64,000 nt of DNA from Bathynomus jamesi (GCA_023014485.1 JAJOZX010000089.1:1089501-1153500), one strand, 5' to 3'. Shown: positions 32,948-42,985, numbered from the stretch's first letter. A program made the numbers and translations. The notes: generated from the letters alone by a model not told the origin.

Positions 32948-32970
32948 CACGCACAGACAGGAATAGAAAC

Positions 32971-32990
32971 TGACGTCATGAAAACGTCAT
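32971..32990. promoter_or_regulatory. CRE sites downstream of the origin
   Basis: A perfect palindromic TGACGTCA (32971-32978) and a second AACGTCAT (32983-32990) lie within 45 bp of the stem-loop. With TGACGTAA at 32153, this gives three CRE/ATF-like sites in the 1.1-kb centre. No reading frame follows, so their target is unclear. Confidence 0.4.
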
Positions 32991-33235
32991 ACATTTCTTG
33001 CTTATTGAACATCCGGTCTACATCCTGTTTATGGTTTTATAATACCAATGATTTTGAAAATAATAATGATGGTCTGCAGAGCGCCCTCTGCAAGAGTTAG
33101 AGCCTCGCCAGAGGTAGTTAGATGTACGAAGTTTTTTTTTGTGTTTGGCCAAACAATATTGGTTACAGAGATTTTTAAGGTTTGGTTAGTATTGTAGTAT
33201 TCATATGGGTAGAGTACCTAAGTTTTCAAGACGGT

Positions 33236-33523
33236 ACTAACAATCCTATCCCCATCGTCTATCAACATGATGGTGCTCCTTGTCACTATGCCAAAATTGT
33301 TCAGGATTATCTAAATGGACGTTTTCCAAATCGCTGGATCGGACGCGGAAGCAACAGACCTTGGCCAGCGAGATCACCAGATTTAACCCCTTTAGATTTC
33401 TTTGCATGGGGCTTTATCAAATCGCATGTCTATCAGACGAAGATTACGAGTCTTGAAAACTTACGTACACGTATACGAACTGCTGCAGATAACATAACCC
33501 CGCAAATGCTCCAGAATGTTTAG
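33236..33523 (+). pseudogene. mariner transposase 3' part in right arm
   Basis: Inverse copy of the left-arm fragment: PIVYQHDGAPCHYAK (second D), ARSPDLTPLDFFAWG (third D) and TRIRTAADNITPQMLQNV, then a stop at 33521-33523. In the left arm the equivalent reading continues further, so this arm has a one-base change near 33520. Only the 3' half of the gene is present. Confidence 0.88.
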
Positions 33524-33858
33524 AAATGCTGCGGAACGATTTGAGCTGTGCAGGGATACTGATGGGCGTCACGTCGAATCCTACTCTTAATTATTTAATA
33601 AATGTTACCACTTTATCATTTTTTGATTGAATTCCATATAATTTCCAAGTGCTTCACAAAAATAGATCCTGACTTTATGTACACCCTGTATAGTAATTTT
33701 TGCACGTTGATTCCGAAAATAATCATTTTTCGCCATCAAGTACAAATTTTTCACAAAATGTCATATTTCATATTACATATGTAAGTAAATTTCATTAAAA
33801 TTGACTTGATTAAATTTTTATTAAAGACTACTGCCTATAAATGCTTCCAGATCAGAAG

Positions 33859-33911
33859 TGACGTCATAGCGTCTTCTAGAACATTCGAGAAACGCACCGC
33901 TAGTATATAAG
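33859..33911 (+). promoter_or_regulatory. CRE, perfect heat-shock element and TATA box upstream of zinc-finger copy 2
   Basis: TGACGTCA (33859-33866) is followed by TTC-TA-GAA-CA-TTC-GA-GAA (33874-33891), four alternating pentamers in exact heat-shock-element spacing, and by TATATAAG (33904-33911). The ATG of copy 2 lies at 34029, 118 bp beyond the TATA box. The layout is that of a classic heat-shock promoter. Copy 1 shows no such element in the equivalent place. Confidence 0.7.
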
Positions 33912-34028
33912 TGATTGACAAGCCACGAGATGAGTTAGGCTGTCTAGTGCGTGCGAGGTTATAGTTCTTTATTATTCAAAGGTGCGTGGTGACTATATTT
34001 CTCTTTTGAAATTTGTTTATTTGTCGCT

Positions 34029-35533
34029 ATGGCAACCAGAGGGTGTGTAAATAGCCAAACATTTTCTGTTATATTTGTGGAAAATTTACTGTGAAAACAC
34101 AAAGGCGAGATATTACAGACTTCGTCAAGAAAGCATACTATGCGTACTTCGGAATGAAACTTGGGGATCACAACAAATCATGGGCTCCACATAAAGTTTG
34201 CAGTGTTTGTGTTGAACAACTTAGACTGTGGAGTAAAGATAAAAAGGATTCTTTACCTTTTGGGATTTCAATGGTCTGGCGTGAGCCTGGAAATCACAGC
34301 AATGACTGCTATTTTTGTTCATTTAACGTGCAAAACTACAATACTAAAAATAAAAAGGAAATTTCTTATCCAAACTTTCAGTCTCCTATAAGACCTGTTG
34401 CTCATTGACCTGGTATACCTGTACCTACTAAACCAAATACTCTTGATATAACTTCATCTGATTCGGTGTCTGATGACGATGGAAACGATGATATTGATTG
34501 TTTTCAAACCGAAACATCTGGTGAACCCCAATTGTTACACAAAGTGAACTTAATGATTTGGTAAGAGATTTGTGTCTCCCGAAGGATTCTTCAGAGATTT
34601 TGGGATCCAGACTTTGTGCAAAGAACTTGCTTTCTCTCGGGACGTCATTTTACTGGTAGAGAAATCGAGAAAAAGAATTCATCCAATATTTTTCTCAAGA
34701 AAATTCACTGGTAATATTGCAACAATATTTCGGAATTAATACTTAAGCTAGGCGCCGCAGTCTGACTCAAATGAGTGGAGACTTTTCAATGATTCCTCCA
34801 CAAGAAGTCTAAAAGGCGTCCTCCTTCACAACGGTAACTTGTATGCATCCGTTCCTGTGGCTCATTCGGTTCACTTGAAGGAAACGTACGAAAATCTTGA
34901 GCTTCTTCTAGCTAAGACTTAAAAGTGATTTGTATGTTGTTAGGTCAACAACCAGGTTATACGAAGTTTCCATGTTTTTTGTGTGAGTGGGATTGCCTGG
35001 TTCTAAAAACATTCAACGTGAAAATTTGGTTGACACGAAGAAAGTCCTTTTACCTCCGCTTCACATAAAATTGGCCTTGATGAAGCAATTTATTAAGGCC
35101 TTCGACGAAGATGGAGATTGTCTTAAGTATCTGTGTGGTAAATTCCCAACTCTTTCGGAAGCAAAATTGAAAGAAGGAATTTTCGTTGGTCCCCAGATTA
35201 GAAAACTGACTTTGGATGAACACTTTGAAAGAACAATGAACAATCTTGAAAAAGAAGCGTGGATTGCTTTTAAGGATGTTATTTTTGGGGAACAACAAGA
35301 ACTCAAATTACCAAAACATTGTGAACAACATGCTAAATAAGTTCAAAGAGTTGGGTTGTAATATGAGTTTAAAATTACATTTCTTACATTCACACTCGGA
35401 TTACTTCCCCGAGAATCTCGAAGCACTCAGCGAAGAACAAGGAGAACGGCTTCACCAAGACACCAAAGAAATTAAAAAGAGCTATCACGGAAGGTGGGAC
35501 ATCAGCATGGTGGCTGATTACTGCTGGATGTGA
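34029..35533 (+). pseudogene. Uncharacterised zinc-finger protein family, copy 2, heavily broken
   Basis: The ATG at 34029 opens MATRGCVNSQTFSVI and loses frame near 34060. Homology continues at 34091-34408 with HKVCSVCV and NDCYFCSFNV, a premature stop at 34406, decayed blocks (LVRDLCLPKDSSEILGSRL near 34560; LLHNGNLYAS near 34830), LLPPLHIKLALMKQFIKAF (34987-35340), GCNMSLKLHFLHS and GERLHQDTKEIKKSYHGRWD, ending with DYCWM (35246-35533). At least five frameshifts or stops, and a deletion near 34920 relative to copy 1, make it non-functional. Confidence 0.75.
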
Positions 35534-35929
35534 AAACGGAATACTCCAGAATTATTACATACAAGAAAAGGAACAGCGCGTACATTCGAGACTAAAAGGC
35601 CTAGCTCTCACAAGAAAACTCAGGACAAGTAAAGATGAATACGTAATTGACGTTAATAGCCTTTCTTTTTAAAGTTGATTGCATTTGTAATTAGTATAAC
35701 AAAGCGAAATAGGTACCTAGTGTAAATTGAAATAATATTTATTTATGTTGTTGTTTTTTCCCTTCCAGTTTGCAGAAAATCCTTACGTGATAGAAAAAAA
35801 TGGACACCTTATTCGAAATTAGCGTAGTTGAATTGTATAAAATCAGTTATTAGTAAGAAAACAACTCTTACAAAGTTCTCATTCGCAGGTTTGTGTTATA
35901 ATCGATTGGGACTTATGGTTCACCGTGCA
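35534..35929 (+). mobile_element. 3' noncoding end of zinc-finger element copy 2
   Basis: The segment with TTACGTGATAG (about 35785) and TAAAATCAGTTATTAGTAAG aligns with the 3' part of copy 1. It closes with AATCGATTGGGACTTATGGT and TCACCGTGCAG, the inverse of the copy 1 left end, so it marks the right terminus of this family. Confidence 0.55.
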
Positions 35930-36503
35930 GAGTAGAGGCTGATAGTAAAACTGGACACCACACATATATAATATATATACATATACTCGTCAGGTGTTGA
36001 AGATATACGTGTGTGTGTGTTTGTAGTAAACCATACTTTGGTTTCTTAAATCACTGATTTTTCAACCATTATATCGTTTCAACTATCTTCTTTTAAACCT
36101 ATGAATGGATGGATGGTTGTATTAAGCTTACTTAACTCAAAATTTAATATATACTTTGTAGTTTCACTGAATTGAAGTATTCTTAGTTTAAAATGCGAAT
36201 TATTTGATGTGTACAATAAAATCATATGTGTAATTCGACTTCATCCGTTTTCCAGGCGGTTGTTGGGTGAGTGTTATATTTCTTTTAAATAAATTACAAT
36301 GAACAACAAAAACGGAGAATGAGTGTCAGGGTTTGGGTGTGGCATATGGGCGTGGGTTGAGGAGTGCTTTCTTTACTTTATATTATTATTTTTTGTATAA
36401 AAACTTTGAGAATAACAAAGAAAAAAGTCTGCGCGCACGAAAGCGTTCGGAGCTAAAACAAACAAACAAACAAAAGTGCTTGGTGTCATTCAGCGGGTAT
36501 TAT
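35930..36503. other. Noncoding stretch
   Basis: No recognised coding signal. Short (TG)n at about 36010 and repeated AAAC units at 36453-36472 are present. Confidence 0.45.
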
Positions 36504-36532
36504 TAAGAATTTCTGCAAAGCAGAAATTCTTA
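36504..36532. repeat. Perfect 13-bp hairpin at the head of a tandem array
   Basis: TAAGAATTTCTGC, loop AAA, GCAGAAATTCTTA. It stands directly before a diverged tandem array. Function unknown. Confidence 0.85.
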
Positions 36533-36559
36533 TTGTAATAACTCAATTTATTATTACTT

Positions 36560-37660
36560 TTCCTCCGCTTTTTGTCACGCTTTCCGACTTTACTGGTCGG
36601 ATTTTCATGAAACTTGGACGGAATATTACCACTGTAGGGTTCTATGGAATATGCCCTAACGGGGTTATTCGCCCAATTTTTACCATAGATCAGTGTATCA
36701 ACTCAAAAAATATTTCGCGTACGGGCAAAAGTGATAGAAGTCAAAATATTCTCCTGTAAACATAAGCTAATAATATTATCTTCAAAAATTGTAATTACTT
36801 ATAGTATTATCAGTATTAGTGATAATTTATAAAATCATGGATTTTCGACCGATCATGATGAATGTGCGAAAGTGCGAAAAACGTCACCAAAGATCGCAGA
36901 ACTAAACATCTCAATGTTTTCAGAACAGATTTTTCGTATGCTCCTCTCTTCTTTCCAAAAATTCATATGGTGTGTGTTGGCTGTGCGCAGTTTATGGCGC
37001 ATTTCTTTTTGAAGGGATCCCACACATTACCAGTTTTCGAAAAGGTTTTTGCCTTAACTACTCATCGGATCTTCATGATACTTGGAGAATATTACCAATG
37101 TAGGGCTCTATGGAATATGTCCGAAAGGGCTTATTCCCTCAAGTTTTGATCATAGGTCAGTGTATCAACTGCAAAAATATTGCGCGTACGATTCTCCTGC
37201 AAGCATAAGCTAATAATAATATCTTCAAAAATTGCTATTACTAACAGTATTATCGGTATTAGTGATAATTTCTAATTATTTTTCTTCTGTTTTTATTTTG
37301 TCATGGTTTCCACCTTAACTACTGGTCAGATCGTCATGAAACATGGACGGAATATTTAGACTATAGGGCTGTATGTATTCCCGCAAGTTTTGACCATAGG
37401 TATCAACTCCAAAAGTATTGCGCGTACGAACAAAAGTGATACGAGTGAAAATATTCTCCTCTAAACATAAGCTAATAATATTATCTTAAAAATTGCTCTT
37501 AATAATAGTATTATTGGTATGGGTGATAATTTCTAATTATTATTTTTCTTTCACGGTTTCTGCCTTTACTACTAACTGGATCTTCCTGAAATTTGGAACG
37601 AATATTAGCATGTTCGATCATGTAGGTATTGCGGAAATAAATTCGACGAAATTTTTTAAA
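36560..37660. repeat. Diverged tandem array, about four units
   Basis: Units share ACTGGTCGGATTTTCATGAA, then TGGACGGAATATTA, TGTAGGGTTCTATGGAATAT, GTATCAACTC, ATTGCGCGTACG, CATAAGCTAATAATATTATC and GTATTAGTGATAATTT. They begin at about 36585, 37055, 37310 and 37555, with differing lengths (about 250-470 bp) because of indels. No conserved reading frame crosses the units. Confidence 0.75.
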
Positions 37661-37686
37661 TAAGCAATTTCAAGATTCTAGTTTCC

Positions 37687-37689
<3 letters not shown>

Positions 37690-37721
<32 letters not shown>
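37690..37721. repeat. (GA)n microsatellite
   Basis: Pure GA tract immediately before the 5'-truncated LINE, marking its left junction. Confidence 0.9.
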
Positions 37722-37724
<3 letters not shown>

Positions 37725-39140
37725 GAGGGAAGCCAACGTGACCCCTATCTTTAAGAAAGGGGATCACGAAAGTCCAGGGAACTATCGTCCCATTAGTCTC
37801 ACTTCAGTTGTAGGTAAATTATTAGAGGGGATAATAGCGGATAGGATCGTTGACCATTTGGATTCCTACAAGCTGCTTGGGGACTCCCAACATGGGTTTA
37901 GACGGCATAGGTCGTGTCTCACCAACTTGCTCGAGTTTTTCCACGTCATGTTGAGTGAGTACGATAAGAGTGGGACGATTGATATACTTTATTTCGACTT
38001 TCAGAAAGCCTTTGATAAGGTACCTCACCGCCGGCTAATGGCGAAAGTGCGCGCGCTGTGTATTGGTGGGGAAGTAGGTAGGTGGATTGAAAACTGGCTG
38101 AAGAATAGGCGGCAGAGGGTTGTAATTAAAGGGGCTAGTTCGGGTTGGGCGTCGGTCACTAGCGGGGGTTCCTCAGGGTTCCGTTTTGGGGCCACTGTTG
38201 TTTATCATTTACATAAATGATATCGACGGTGGCATCGTCAGTAGGATCGCCAAATTCGCTGATGACACGAAGCTTGGGGCCAATGTTGGGACGCCGGAGG
38301 CGATCGAGCAACTGCGTGCGGACCTACGTAGTATAGGAGAGTGGTCCGAAAAATGGCAAATTCCGTTTAACTTCGGTAAATGCAAGGTGATGCACATTGG
38401 CTACGCCAATCCCAAGTCGGACTACTCGATGTTGGGGAGTAATATCGAGGCGACTGATTTGGAAAAGGACTTGGGTGTGCTAATTAGCAGCGACCTTAAG
38501 TTTACCAAACAGTACGTAGAGGTGGAAAAGAAAGCCCAGAAGCTGTTGGGTTATATCAGAACACAATTTCGATTTTGGAACAAGGAGATTGTGCTCTCTC
38601 TGTACAATTCCCTGGTTCGGCCACACCTGGAGTATACTGTGCAGTTCTGTTCGCCCACCCTCAGGAAGGATATTGAGAGGCTGGAGCGAGGGCCACAAAG
38701 TTAATCCCTTCCCTTAGGCATATGGGCTACAATCGACGCTTACGCGCGCTGAATTTGTTTTCGCTGGAAACTCGGAGGCTGCGCGGTTAACTTATCGAGG
38801 TTTTCAAGCTGTTACACAGGTTCAGCGATGTCGATTTTAGAAGCATGTTTAGTTTAAATGATAACTCAACTCGCAACAATGGTTGGAAGTTGGATTTGAA
38901 ACGGTTTAGCATTAGTGTGTGTGGGAATTACTTTACGTATAAGATCTGTGACACGTGGAACAGGCTACCTTCAGAAGTTGTGAACAGTTCCTCTGTGAAT
39001 CAGTTCAAGAAAAGGGTAGACCAAATCTTGCACACTATTTGAGGGTGTAGAAATTTTTCCCTGGGACCCGTTCCCATTGGTACCTCCTCGGTATGGGCCG
39101 CAAGGCCTTTTGAGGGTCTTCTTGTCCTTGTAACTCTTTG
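37722..39140 (+). mobile_element. CR1-like LINE, 5'-truncated
   Basis: It contains the reverse transcriptase from its early motifs to the C-terminus, followed by a short 3' tail ending in TGTAACTCTTTGTAACTC-type repeats. The AP endonuclease and 5' end are missing, as is usual for aborted LINE insertions. A GTTCGAT-ATGTAGGT motif occurs on both sides (37615 and 39179), with diverged continuing homology. The LINE therefore appears to sit inside the tandem repeat family rather than next to it. Confidence 0.82.
37738..39042 (+). pseudogene. CR1-group LINE reverse transcriptase, frameshifted
   Basis: Frame 1 (37738-38220) has IFKKGDHESPGNYRPISLTS, HGFRRHRSCLTNLLEF and FDFQKAFDKVPHRRLM (RT motif A with catalytic D). 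An extra G in a G-run near 38165 breaks the SGVPQGSVLGPLLF region. Reading continues at 38186-38704 with GPLLFIIYINDI and KFADDTKLG (motif C, catalytic DD), then KDLGVLIS and the thumb-like HLEYTVQFCSP segment. Another break near 38705 precedes CGNYFTYKICDTWNRLPSEV, typical of the CR1/L2 C-terminus, which ends at 39042. The polymerase is inactive because of these breaks. Confidence 0.88.
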
Positions 39141-39391
39141 TAACTCACTCTCTTTCTTTATGTACATATATATGTACAGTTCGATGATGTAGGTGCTGCG
39201 GAAACAAATTCGACGAAATCTTTTTAAATATGAAATTTCAAAATTTAAGATTCGTACCAAAAATTCTTGCATTTTCGTTTGCAGCAAAAATAATTAATAA
39301 TTTGATTTATGAGGGATTTTAAATTAGGTCCCTTTCCATAGCTGTAAGAACAAGAACATTCTTGACCTGCAGGAGTTCCGCAGATTTTACC

Positions 39392-39752
39392 TTTTTTCTA
39401 TAGTAAGTATTGGAGTAGTAGGTTTTTCTATAGTAAGTATTGGGGTAGTAGGTTTTTCTATAGTAAGTATTGGAGTAGTAGGTTTTTCTATAGTAAGTAT
39501 TGGAGTAGTAGGTTTTTCTATAGTAAGTATTGGAGTAGTAGGTTTTTCTATAGTAAGTATTGGAGTAGTAGGTTTTTCTATAGTAAGTATTGGAGTAGTA
39601 GGTTTTTCTATAGTAAGTATTGGGGTAGTAGGTTTTTCTATAGTAAGTATTGGAGTAGTAGGTTTTTCTATAGTAAGTATTGGAGTAGTAGGTTTTTCTA
39701 TAGTAAGTATTGGGGTAGTAGGTTTTTCTATAGTAAGTATTGGAGTAGTAGG
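39392..39752. repeat. 30-bp minisatellite, 12 units, open on the minus strand
   Basis: The unit TTTTTCTATAGTAAGTATTG plus GAGTAGTAGG is repeated 12 times with only A/G variation at one site (GGAGTA/GGGGTA). Because 30 is divisible by three, the minus strand has an open frame of repeated YYSNTYYRKT (S/P variant) from 39774 to 39319. Coding is not otherwise supported. Confidence 0.92.
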
Positions 39753-40016
39753 TAATCGGAACAGAAATTTTCACGATTTACGGTTTCAGGAAAAAATATT
39801 TTTAAAGGTTTATTATTTGAGGGAATCTCCATATTAGGTGTCTATTAATCGGCTGTAACATTTAAGAGGAGAGGCCTAATGCGAACCCATCTACTTATTA
39901 TTATTGTTATTATTACTTGACACTGTGTATATGTGTGTCATTGTGCTGCATCGGCCGTGAGATTGCCCCCAAACTTTGTACAATTATTTATATATACAGT
40001 ATTATAAACATTGAAA

Positions 40017-40019
<3 letters not shown>

Positions 40020-40093
<74 letters not shown>
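40020..40093. repeat. (TA)n microsatellite
   Basis: Pure TA tract into which the element at 40094 is inserted, since TA continues directly after its right end. Confidence 0.95.
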
Positions 40094-40098
<5 letters not shown>

Positions 40099-42782
40099 GT
40101 GTCCCAATTTTTTTTGTTCCTGAAGTTTGTCATGCACACCCCCCTAATTTCTTCCACTCGTGAAAACATGCCAGCACGATGAATTTCATTCGTGTTCTTT
40201 AATTTTAAGGGTCCCCTCAAACCATGTGTTACTATTGCTGAACGGCTACTCTCTACCTTATACTAATTGTAGCATATTTCTTTTCAGGTTATGGATACAA
40301 GAAAGCAGGAGACTGTGTGGTTGGTGGGGGTGTTGTGAAATGAACCCCTAGAAACGCTGTGTCAACTCCCGACAGTGGGAGATGTTCTTCGACGTCTGTT
40401 GTTCTTCACTCGGAAGAAAAAAACGTCCACGGCGGAAGCTGCCAATGTGGTAGCTGATGAGGTTATGGCGGTGTGGGCTCGGGCATCTATCCGACCTCCC
40501 ACAAGCACAAGTGCGTCGAGAGGATCAAGGCCCTCTTCACGGACTACGAGGAGGTTGCCAGAAACCGAAACCGTGGGGGAGAGAAGCAACTGGAGCGGGA
40601 AAAGGGATTCCAAGCCAACCTGAATACACTGTTCGAAACAGCTCATGCCAACGCCATGAAACTCATCAAAGTCCCCGAAGATCGAGACTTTTTGAATGAG
40701 CAGCGAACCGTGCGGAAGATGTACATCGGAGGAGAGGACCTGGAGTTTGCTCGCAGGGCAGCGGAGCGGGAGAAACGCCGAGCAGCTGAAGAGAAGAGGA
40801 AGAAGAAAAGCCGCGAAGAGATGGACTCACTGCAAGCAAAAGGAACGGTGAAAAGTGGGTCTTCTTCTTCTTCGGAGTCCATGGCCGAAGCATCCAATGA
40901 TGATGTCCAATATTCCTCTCCTGGTCCTTCGGCTCCTCGATCCTCTCCCAAGGACGGCCAAGTGTCGGCAAGGAGGATCATCCAATATCCCAATTTTGCT
41001 GCAGCCCTGGATCGAACTGGAACCTCAGTACGCCAAGCGATGCACATTGTGGCTCCAGCACTCGCTGCCGCGGGAGTTGAGTTATCCTCGGTCACCTTGT
41101 CCAAATCAAGTCTTCACCGTTCACGGCAGAAGTCCAGGAAGAACTTGGCAGCCGGAATCAAGACCGAGTTCAATCCTGATACGCCGCTTGTCGTCCACTT
41201 TGATGGCAAACTCCTCCCTGATTCGGATGGAGGGAAATCGGATCGCATACCAGTGCTGGTCAGCGGGAAGAATCTTGAGAAGTTGTTGGCGATCCCAAAA
41301 ATCCCTGACAACACGGGACAGCGGATGGCTGGAACTGTTCTGAAGGTGCTGGACGATTGGCCGCAAGTTCAACCATGGATTGCCGGTCTCTGCTTCGACA
41401 CAACAGCGGCGAATACCGGTATTCACAGCGGCGCTTGTACGATTATCCAGGACCAAATGGACCGCCGCGTTCTTTTCCTGGCTTGCAGACACCACATGAT
41501 GGAATTGGTAATCACCTCAGTCTTTGACCTGTTCTTCAGGTCTTCTGGCCCCGAAATTGCGCTGTTCGCTCGCTTCAAATCCCAATAGGAGTTCATCGAC
41601 CAGAAGCAGGCTTCTCCGTTCAACGGCGATAGCCCAAGCGACATCCTTTCGGAATGGGTGGCGTTGAAAAAAGAGCAGATTGTCCACTTCATTGAAGACC
41701 AGCTTGAAGTTGGCCACCCAAGAGACGATTACCGGGAGTTCCTGATCCTCGCTCTGGTCTTCCTCGATGGTCATGGCAAACGAGATCTCCGGTACAATCG
41801 TCCTGGAGCATACCACCGGGCCAGGTGGATGGCCAAAGGCATTTACTGTCTTAAGATGTTCATCTTCCGAAGCCAATTCCACCTGACCGCTCACGAGGTC
41901 CGGTCACTACGCAGGATAAACGTCTTTGCCGTCACCATCCACCTCCAGAGGTGGTTCGAGGCTCCATTGACGGCGGACGCGCCCGTCAATGACCTGGAGC
42001 TGTTGGAGGACCTACAGCGGTACAGGGCGGTGGATCATGATGTAGGTACCGCCGCATTGACGAAATTCCGGGGCCACCTCTGGTACCTAAGCGAAGATTT
42101 AGCCGGATTCGCTATGTTCTCCTCCAAAACCACCGATGCAGAGAAGACGGCCATGCTCCAAAACCTGCACAAGAAGACCGAAAACCCAAAAGATCTGCGT
42201 CGGCTGGAGGGAAAGAGTGTCTTGACCGTGAGACGGTCGGATTTGAGCACCTTGGTCACGAAAAGGACTCAAAACCTTTTTCATTGCCTGAAGCTGCCGG
42301 TTCCAAAAACCCCCAAAGATCTCGAAGGATGTTCACCATCGTTGAAGTCTGTGAACGACGCGGCAGAACGGGCGGTGAAACTGGCGGAAGATTTCAACGA
42401 GGGCCTGACAAAAAACGAGGAGGAACGGCAGCTCGTGTACCAAGTCGTCGAATACCACCGCCAGCAGTTCCCCTCAGCAGACAAAAAGATCCTCTGTCCC
42501 CCGAAATGAAATGTGCCATTAGGAAGAATTTCCATTTCCTTTAATTTAGTCATTAGAAAGAATTTACATTTCATTCTTCCATTCTAGAATGATTAATGCT
42601 GAGCATTTACGTTTGTTCAGATAGGGTCGAATAAACAAGGTCAATGAGGGGACCCTTCCCCTCCTAATAGGCCAATGAAATTTCGCCCATGTTTTCTTTT
42701 CTTCAAGTGTAATTAATTAAAGGGGTGTGCGATTTGACTCTTGCAAATTTTTATTTTCACATGTGAGGCTGGGACACCCTAA
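40094..42782 (+). mobile_element. DNA transposon of family A type, copy C, in a (TA)n tract
   Basis: The left end TTAGAGTGTCCCA and right end TGGGACACCCTAA are inverted repeats, with TA repeats on both outer sides, so the target duplication is hidden. The gene inside has clearly higher GC content than its surroundings. The protein is related to that at 23102-25585. Confidence 0.8.
40375..42509 (+). pseudogene. Transposase-like protein, family A type (CRHH), one stop plus 5' frameshift
   Basis: The 5' part (from 40375, VGDVLRRLLFF...) shifts frame near 40475. From 40473 one frame runs to 42509, interrupted only by a TAG at 41586-41588 (after FARFKSQ). It contains an RRAAEREKRRAAEEKRKKKS coiled coil, LCFDTTAANTGIHSG (candidate catalytic D), FLACRHHMMELVI, a YNRPGAYHRARWMAKGIYCL block (RW) and the C-terminal NDAAERAVKLAEDF. 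Block order and spacing equal those of the intact family A protein, although overall identity is low. With a single internal stop it may be only recently inactivated. Confidence 0.78.
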
Positions 42783-42840
42783 TATATATATATATATAGT
42801 GAAGAATAAGAGGACGAGAAGGTGGTACAGGTTTATTAAT

Positions 42841-42876
42841 CAGACGTTTCGGAAATTCAATTTCGATCATCAGTGC
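42841..42876 (-). ncRNA. Hammerhead-type ribozyme core (left arm)
   Basis: Minus strand CUGAUGA (42873-42867), stem II around GAAAUUGAAUUUC with one altered base in this arm, then GAAACG. Confidence 0.58.
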
Positions 42877-42985
42877 TAAGAAATAAAAACAAAAAATAAA
42901 AATGAACAAATATGGTAAAAGATTTTATACAGTATAAAATCTTTTACTATATTTGTTCATTTTTATTTTTTGTTTTTATTTCTTA

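Larger units (their letters stand above)
31692..33690. mobile_element. mariner-ended composite carrying circovirus-like capsid and origin
   Basis: TACAGGGTGTACATAAAGTC (31692) and its exact inverse ending GTACACCCTGTA (33690) are mariner termini, with TA on both sides (31690-31691 and 33691-33692). The outer 455 bp on each side are near-identical inverted copies of a mariner 3' end (about 31692-32150 and 33236-33690). The 1.1-kb centre has nothing mariner-like. It holds a promoter, a circovirus-type capsid pseudogene, a poly(A) signal and a stem-loop with the circovirus nonanucleotide. No replication-associated protein (Rep) gene is seen. Matching target duplications imply that the whole 1999 bp inserted as one unit. 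An assembly chimera is the main alternative. Confidence 0.82.

Noticed and set aside
31692..33690. A Rep gene in the mariner-virus composite
   Set aside because: I looked through all frames of 32150-33240 and saw no HUH motifs, Walker A site or superfamily 3 helicase motifs. Only capsid-like sequence and the origin are present.
39392..39752. CRISPR-like array (regular 30-bp repeats)
   Set aside because: The units abut without unique spacers. It is a plain minisatellite in a eukaryotic context.
40643..41495. Minus-strand frames opposite the copy C transposase
   Set aside because: GC-rich codon bias of the plus-strand gene opens antisense frames. No conserved blocks are found in them.
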